NCBI RefSeq assembly: GCF_038443385.1
Contig: NZ_CP151726.1
Coordinates: 8,370,001 to 8,434,000 of the forward strand
Direction: 5' to 3'
DNA from: Stieleria varia
GTDB lineage: Bacteria; Planctomycetota; Planctomycetia; Pirellulales; Pirellulaceae
DNA length: 64,000 bases
Every line of letters begins with the position of its first letter. Position 1 is the first letter of the stretch. Both the position numbers and the translations under genes were made by a program. Shown here in pieces: positions 61,098-64,000 of this stretch. The notes under the pieces were generated by a model, which was not told where the DNA came from, did not search any database, and was given only the letters and a program-made list of their open reading frames with translations.

Positions 61098-61284
61098 CCA
61101 CTGGATAGCCGAACCCACACCCAAGGTAGGTAAGTTTGAGAGCCTTCATCATTCGAATCCCAGCAGTTCCTGGCTCTACTGGACATTTCGATTTGGCGTT
61201 GGTGTGATCTGCATTGCTTGCAGTAAAATAGGCTCGATTAGTCGATCTTTTACCGTTGATCCCAACTGCCAATCGCTAGCTGAC

Positions 61285-61644
61285 ATGAAATGCGACGAAG
61301 GTTATCGATGCGATGTTTGCGGTAATGATGTGACGTCGATCGTCGAAAGTGATCTGTACCTGCGTTTTGTGATCGGTGAACTGGACCCCGAAGTCCTGCA
61401 CACGACCGCCGAACGCCACATCCGCTGCAACCCCGTGTTGGCTCAGTTCATCGATCACTCGGAATTCGAGTCGGTGACCGTCGATGGCCCGATGAACCTG
61501 ACACAGTTGGATCCAGGCTTTGTGGCAACGCGGCGGCAACTGGTCACAGCGGGCTATGCTCGACTGTTGGAAATCAACAACTGGCCCGGCGACCGCGATG
61601 TCACGGCGTACCCATTGCCCGAAGTGGCCGCGCGATACCGATAA
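61285..61644 (+). CDS. Small Cys-rich-N planctomycete protein
   Basis: A 119-residue cytoplasmic protein. From the ATG at 61285 it opens MKCDEGYRCDVCGNDV, where three cysteines (C3, C9, C12) could bind a metal. The next segment, SDLYLRFVIGELDPEVLHTTAERHIRCNPVLAQFI, has the even composition of a conserved family I associate with planctomycetes. Upstream codons from 61204 are in frame but do not fit. No enzymatic motif can be named. It is followed 3 bp later by a hairpin element and converges with the DUF4058 gene. Confidence 0.7.
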   Translation: MKCDEGYRCDVCGNDVTSIVESDLYLRFVIGELDPEVLHTTAERHIRCNPVLAQFIDHSEFESVTVDGPMNLTQLDPGFVATRRQLVTAGYARLLEINNWPGDRDVTAYPLPEVAARYR

Positions 61645-61647
61645 CCT

Positions 61648-61712
61648 TCGTTTAACGACAAGCCGAAGGCGACATCGAAACACATCGTCGCCTTCGGCTT
61701 GTCGTTAAACGA
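61648..61712. terminator. Perfect 26-bp hairpin between convergent genes
   Basis: Arms 61648-61673 and 61687-61712, beginning TCGTTTAACGACAAGCCGAAGG, are exact complements with a 13-base loop. Its place between two convergent stops fits a bidirectional terminator, and its sequence looks like a dispersed repeat. No T-run follows on either strand. Confidence 0.7.
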
Positions 61713-61717
61713 ATGAG

Positions 61718-62527
61718 TCAACTTGGTTTGCGCAAACCCGCCTTTGCCAACAAACCTTCCGCCCACTGTTTTTCCGCCGGGATCCATTCCGGTTCGGGCA
61801 GCGGTCGTTGGGCCAATTGCCAATAACGGCCGGTTTGATAACAGCGGTCCACCAGTGGTTGCAGATCCAATGCGACATCCTCATCGGTTTGCCGAAGCGG
61901 GACACCGACGACGGGAATGCGTTTGTCGATCGGACTGTAGTAGACCTCGCGACCTTCGACATCGTGCGCGCGCCCAGCGACGATCAGGTACATCGTCGAA
62001 TCTGTTTCCTGCAGCAAATGCAAAAACGCATCAGGCACCGTTCGTTTGCCGCCGCGAATCAGATCGATCTCCAACGTGTTGACGCCGGAGAGCAGCAGGC
62101 TGTCCTGACGCCGGGCAAATTTTTTCGCCGCGTCAGGGGTCTTGTTCGATGGACTCAAGACCTCGATGACCGTGATCACACGATCCTCTGTATCGCGAAT
62201 TTCCAACCAGCGATGCGTATGCTTCCGCGTTGCACGCAACAAAACAGGTGAATCGATCGCGACCGTGGCGGCCTCGCTCGCCCCCCAGTCCCGATCCGGA
62301 ATCTGAATGTCACTCACCTCCGCGACTTCGACATCGGCTCGGAGGGACAACTCGACCATTTCGTCCGGTGCATCGATCGAAACGGATTCTTCCGCCACGA
62401 CGGTCAAGTCTCCGGGCAACGACTCGCTGATCGCGTCACCAATGTACGCGATCAATCGCGTATGCGCATCCGGCCACCTCGCCTGAAGATACGGATTCAT
62501 GCCGGGAAACGGGTTGGTTGTTTGCAT
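61718..62527 (-). CDS. DUF4058 family protein
   Basis: A 269-residue cytoplasmic protein starting MQTTNPFPGMNPYLQARWPDAHTRL, the typical DUF4058 opening with NPFPGMNPYL. Further family features are EIRDTEDRVITVIEVLSPSNKTPDAAKKFARRQDSLL near 109-145, where an E...ExL...K pattern resembles the PD-(D/E)XK fold of Uma2-type proteins, and LEIDLIRGG near 151-159. A nuclease role is an inference; the family function is not known. It converges with the small Cys-rich gene across a perfect hairpin and diverges from the transporter gene. Confidence 0.85.
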   Translation of the reverse strand: MQTTNPFPGMNPYLQARWPDAHTRLIAYIGDAISESLPGDLTVVAEESVSIDAPDEMVELSLRADVEVAEVSDIQIPDRDWGASEAATVAIDSPVLLRATRKHTHRWLEIRDTEDRVITVIEVLSPSNKTPDAAKKFARRQDSLLLSGVNTLEIDLIRGGKRTVPDAFLHLLQETDSTMYLIVAGRAHDVEGREVYYSPIDKRIPVVGVPLRQTDEDVALDLQPLVDRCYQTGRYWQLAQRPLPEPEWIPAEKQWAEGLLAKAGLRKPS

Positions 62528-62760
62528 AGGGCTCCCTCACGGCTCGCGTTGCGCAGCCATACGACTCGAAACTCACAAAACCAGTATAGGCTCGACGGCG
62601 GAAACACGGAAATCCGCTCCGCCGCTCTCGACATTCCCGGCTTTTCTGCGAAGTCGCTTGGTCCCCAGGGGCTCCAAAATCGCTGTCACGGGATTTTGCC
62701 AGGAATGCTACACTTCGCCGATCCGACATTGATCCGCTCCTCCGTCGACGACTCCTAACC

Positions 62761-64000
62761 TTGAAAAACAAGCTCCTCAATCGCGGCTTCCTGAGCCTGG
62801 TCGTCTCCCAATTCTTTGGGGCAATGAACGACAACATCCTCAAAGTCATCTTGACGTTCACGGTCATCCGCGGCGTTTGGGAAGGCAAACTCGGTGACGG
62901 TGGCCAAGGCATTGTCGGTGTTTGCTTCACCGTCCCCTTCATCCTGCTCTCAGGGTTTGCCGGACAGATCGCCGATCGTTTCTCCAAACGCACCGTCACC
63001 GTGTGGGTCAAGATCGCGGAGATCCCGATCGTCGCCCTGGCCGGAATCGGCTTTTACACGCAGAACCTCTGGATCACCCTGTTCGCGTTGATCCTGTTGA
63101 CCTGCCAAAGCTCGTTTTTCGGGCCGGCCAAATACGGGATGATCCCCGAGTTGGTTCCCGATGGTGAACTCAGTCGTGCCAACGGAATCATCAACATGAT
63201 GACCAACTTGGCCGTGATCGGCGGAACGATCCTCGCGGGCGTGGCAAGCGACCTGTACGGCGGACAAAACATGCTGTGGATCCCCTTCGCCGTGATGACC
63301 GTCACCGCCGTGTTGGGACTGCTCGCTGCCTGGACGCTCACTCCGTTGCCGGCTGGCAACCCCGGCATCCAATACGAACTCAACCCGTTCGCAACCTACG
63401 TCGAGACGATCCGCGAGATGTCCAAGTCGCGATTGTTGATGGTGATGATGGCCTGGGGATACTTCTACCTCCTGGCCGGACTGGCCTTGTACATCGTGCC
63501 CGAGTACAGCGTGGTGCTGAATGTCAGCGACACAGAAGCCAGTGTGTTGATGGGCGTCTTGGGGATCGCGATCGGTGTGGGTTGTGCCGTTGCCGGTTGG
63601 ATCTCCGGTCACCACATCGAGCCGCGACTGACGACCGTGGGCGCGGCGGGACTGATCGTGTTCTTCATCTTGCTGGCTGCCGTCCCACCATGGATGCCCA
63701 ACCTGGGGCCGATGAAACGTGTCCTGTTGAGCAACGTCTCATTCTTCATCCTCGGCGCAGGCTTCTTTTCAGGTTTCTACATCATTCCATTGCAAGCATT
63801 GCTGCAAAAACTTTCACCGGATGATGAACGTGGCCAGTTCTTGGGCACGGCCAACGCCGTTTCGTTCACTTTCATGACCGTCAGCGGAATTCTTTTCTAC
63901 CTGCTCCGCCCTGCCTTTGGCGTCCAACCTCAACACATGTTTTACATCTGCAGCTTGCTGATGTTCCTGGGTGCCGCTTTCTTTCTTTGGAAGCTGCGAG
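62761..64000 (+). CDS. MFS transporter, LplT-like (partial, runs off the window)
   Basis: Membrane carrier of the major facilitator superfamily; the frame is open from 62761 to the end of the window, so at least 413 residues. The start is TTG at 62761 (KNKLLNRGFLSLVVSQFFGAMNDNILK); the ATG at 62824 is possible but would cut helix 1. The FGAMNDNILK and SSFFGPAKYGMIPELVPDGELSRANGIINMMTNL segments match the lysophospholipid transporter LplT/Aas group. The DRFSKRTV loop after helix 2 is the usual MFS motif. Known LplT moves lysophospholipids; in related fused forms a following acyltransferase and acyl-ACP synthetase occur. Whether such domains follow here cannot be seen. Confidence 0.85.
   Translation, partial: MKNKLLNRGFLSLVVSQFFGAMNDNILKVILTFTVIRGVWEGKLGDGGQGIVGVCFTVPFILLSGFAGQIADRFSKRTVTVWVKIAEIPIVALAGIGFYTQNLWITLFALILLTCQSSFFGPAKYGMIPELVPDGELSRANGIINMMTNLAVIGGTILAGVASDLYGGQNMLWIPFAVMTVTAVLGLLAAWTLTPLPAGNPGIQYELNPFATYVETIREMSKSRLLMVMMAWGYFYLLAGLALYIVPEYSVVLNVSDTEASVLMGVLGIAIGVGCAVAGWISGHHIEPRLTTVGAAGLIVFFILLAAVPPWMPNLGPMKRVLLSNVSFFILGAGFFSGFYIIPLQALLQKLSPDDERGQFLGTANAVSFTFMTVSGILFYLLRPAFGVQPQHMFYICSLLMFLGAAFFLWKLR

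Overview
The window looks like chromosomal DNA of a planctomycete, probably Pirellulaceae (Rhodopirellula-like). The evidence is the moderately high GC content, a DUF1559 protein, a planctomycete-type cytochrome c (CxxCH) fused to a DUF2231 membrane domain, two PEP-CTERM proteins, a long MoxR/DUF58/VWA gene cluster, and many palindromic repeats between genes. No rRNA, tRNA, CRISPR array, intact insertion sequence or prophage was seen.

Layout. 0-2.4 kb: flagellar regulators flhF and fliA, closed by a palindromic repeat and a strong intrinsic terminator. 2.5-7.5 kb: a secreted SMP-30/esterase fusion, a GT4 glycosyltransferase, a Ser/Thr kinase and accA, all on + and closely spaced. 7.5-9.1 kb: a gene-free, repeat-dense island. 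9.1-18.4 kb: small membrane proteins, cvpA, a YdjM-like protein, dtd, a DUF1559 protein, argG, then a larB-nnrD-ribF-DHH run in which two junctions overlap by 4 bp. 18.4-28.5 kb: a secreted planctomycete protein, purB, ppk1, a cytochrome c/DUF2231 protein, a sigma-like protein, a YhaM-type exonuclease overlapping queC. 28.8-44.7 kb: nine minus-strand genes from a MoxR ATPase through DUF58, two VWA membrane proteins, a 1121-residue membrane/coiled-coil protein, three secreted proteins and a 1040-residue secreted protein ending in a TlpA-like thioredoxin domain. Six junctions overlap by exactly 4 bp; the two spaced junctions hold palindromes. 45-50.4 kb: a secreted protein, two PEP-CTERM proteins and a membrane protein. 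51-56.4 kb: the ffh-rpsP-trmD-rplS-yraN translation/SRP cluster (no rimM), a hisN-like phosphatase and lspA. 56.6-59 kb: thrC and dapB. 59-64 kb: a lower-GC stretch with an inverted duplication and hypothetical genes, a DUF4058 gene, and the start of an MFS transporter that runs off the window.

Most notable are the nine-gene MoxR/VWA/thioredoxin cluster, likely a planctomycete envelope assembly or quality-control system; a recurrent CCCTGCCCTGCC-type motif inside genes whose strand orientation switches between about 7.9 and 11.7 kb; and several families of dispersed palindromes, one of which (GTACGTCAGCCT...) occurs at three loci, directly behind fliA and moxR and in one spacer. All functional calls come from reading motifs and known families; no database search was run.
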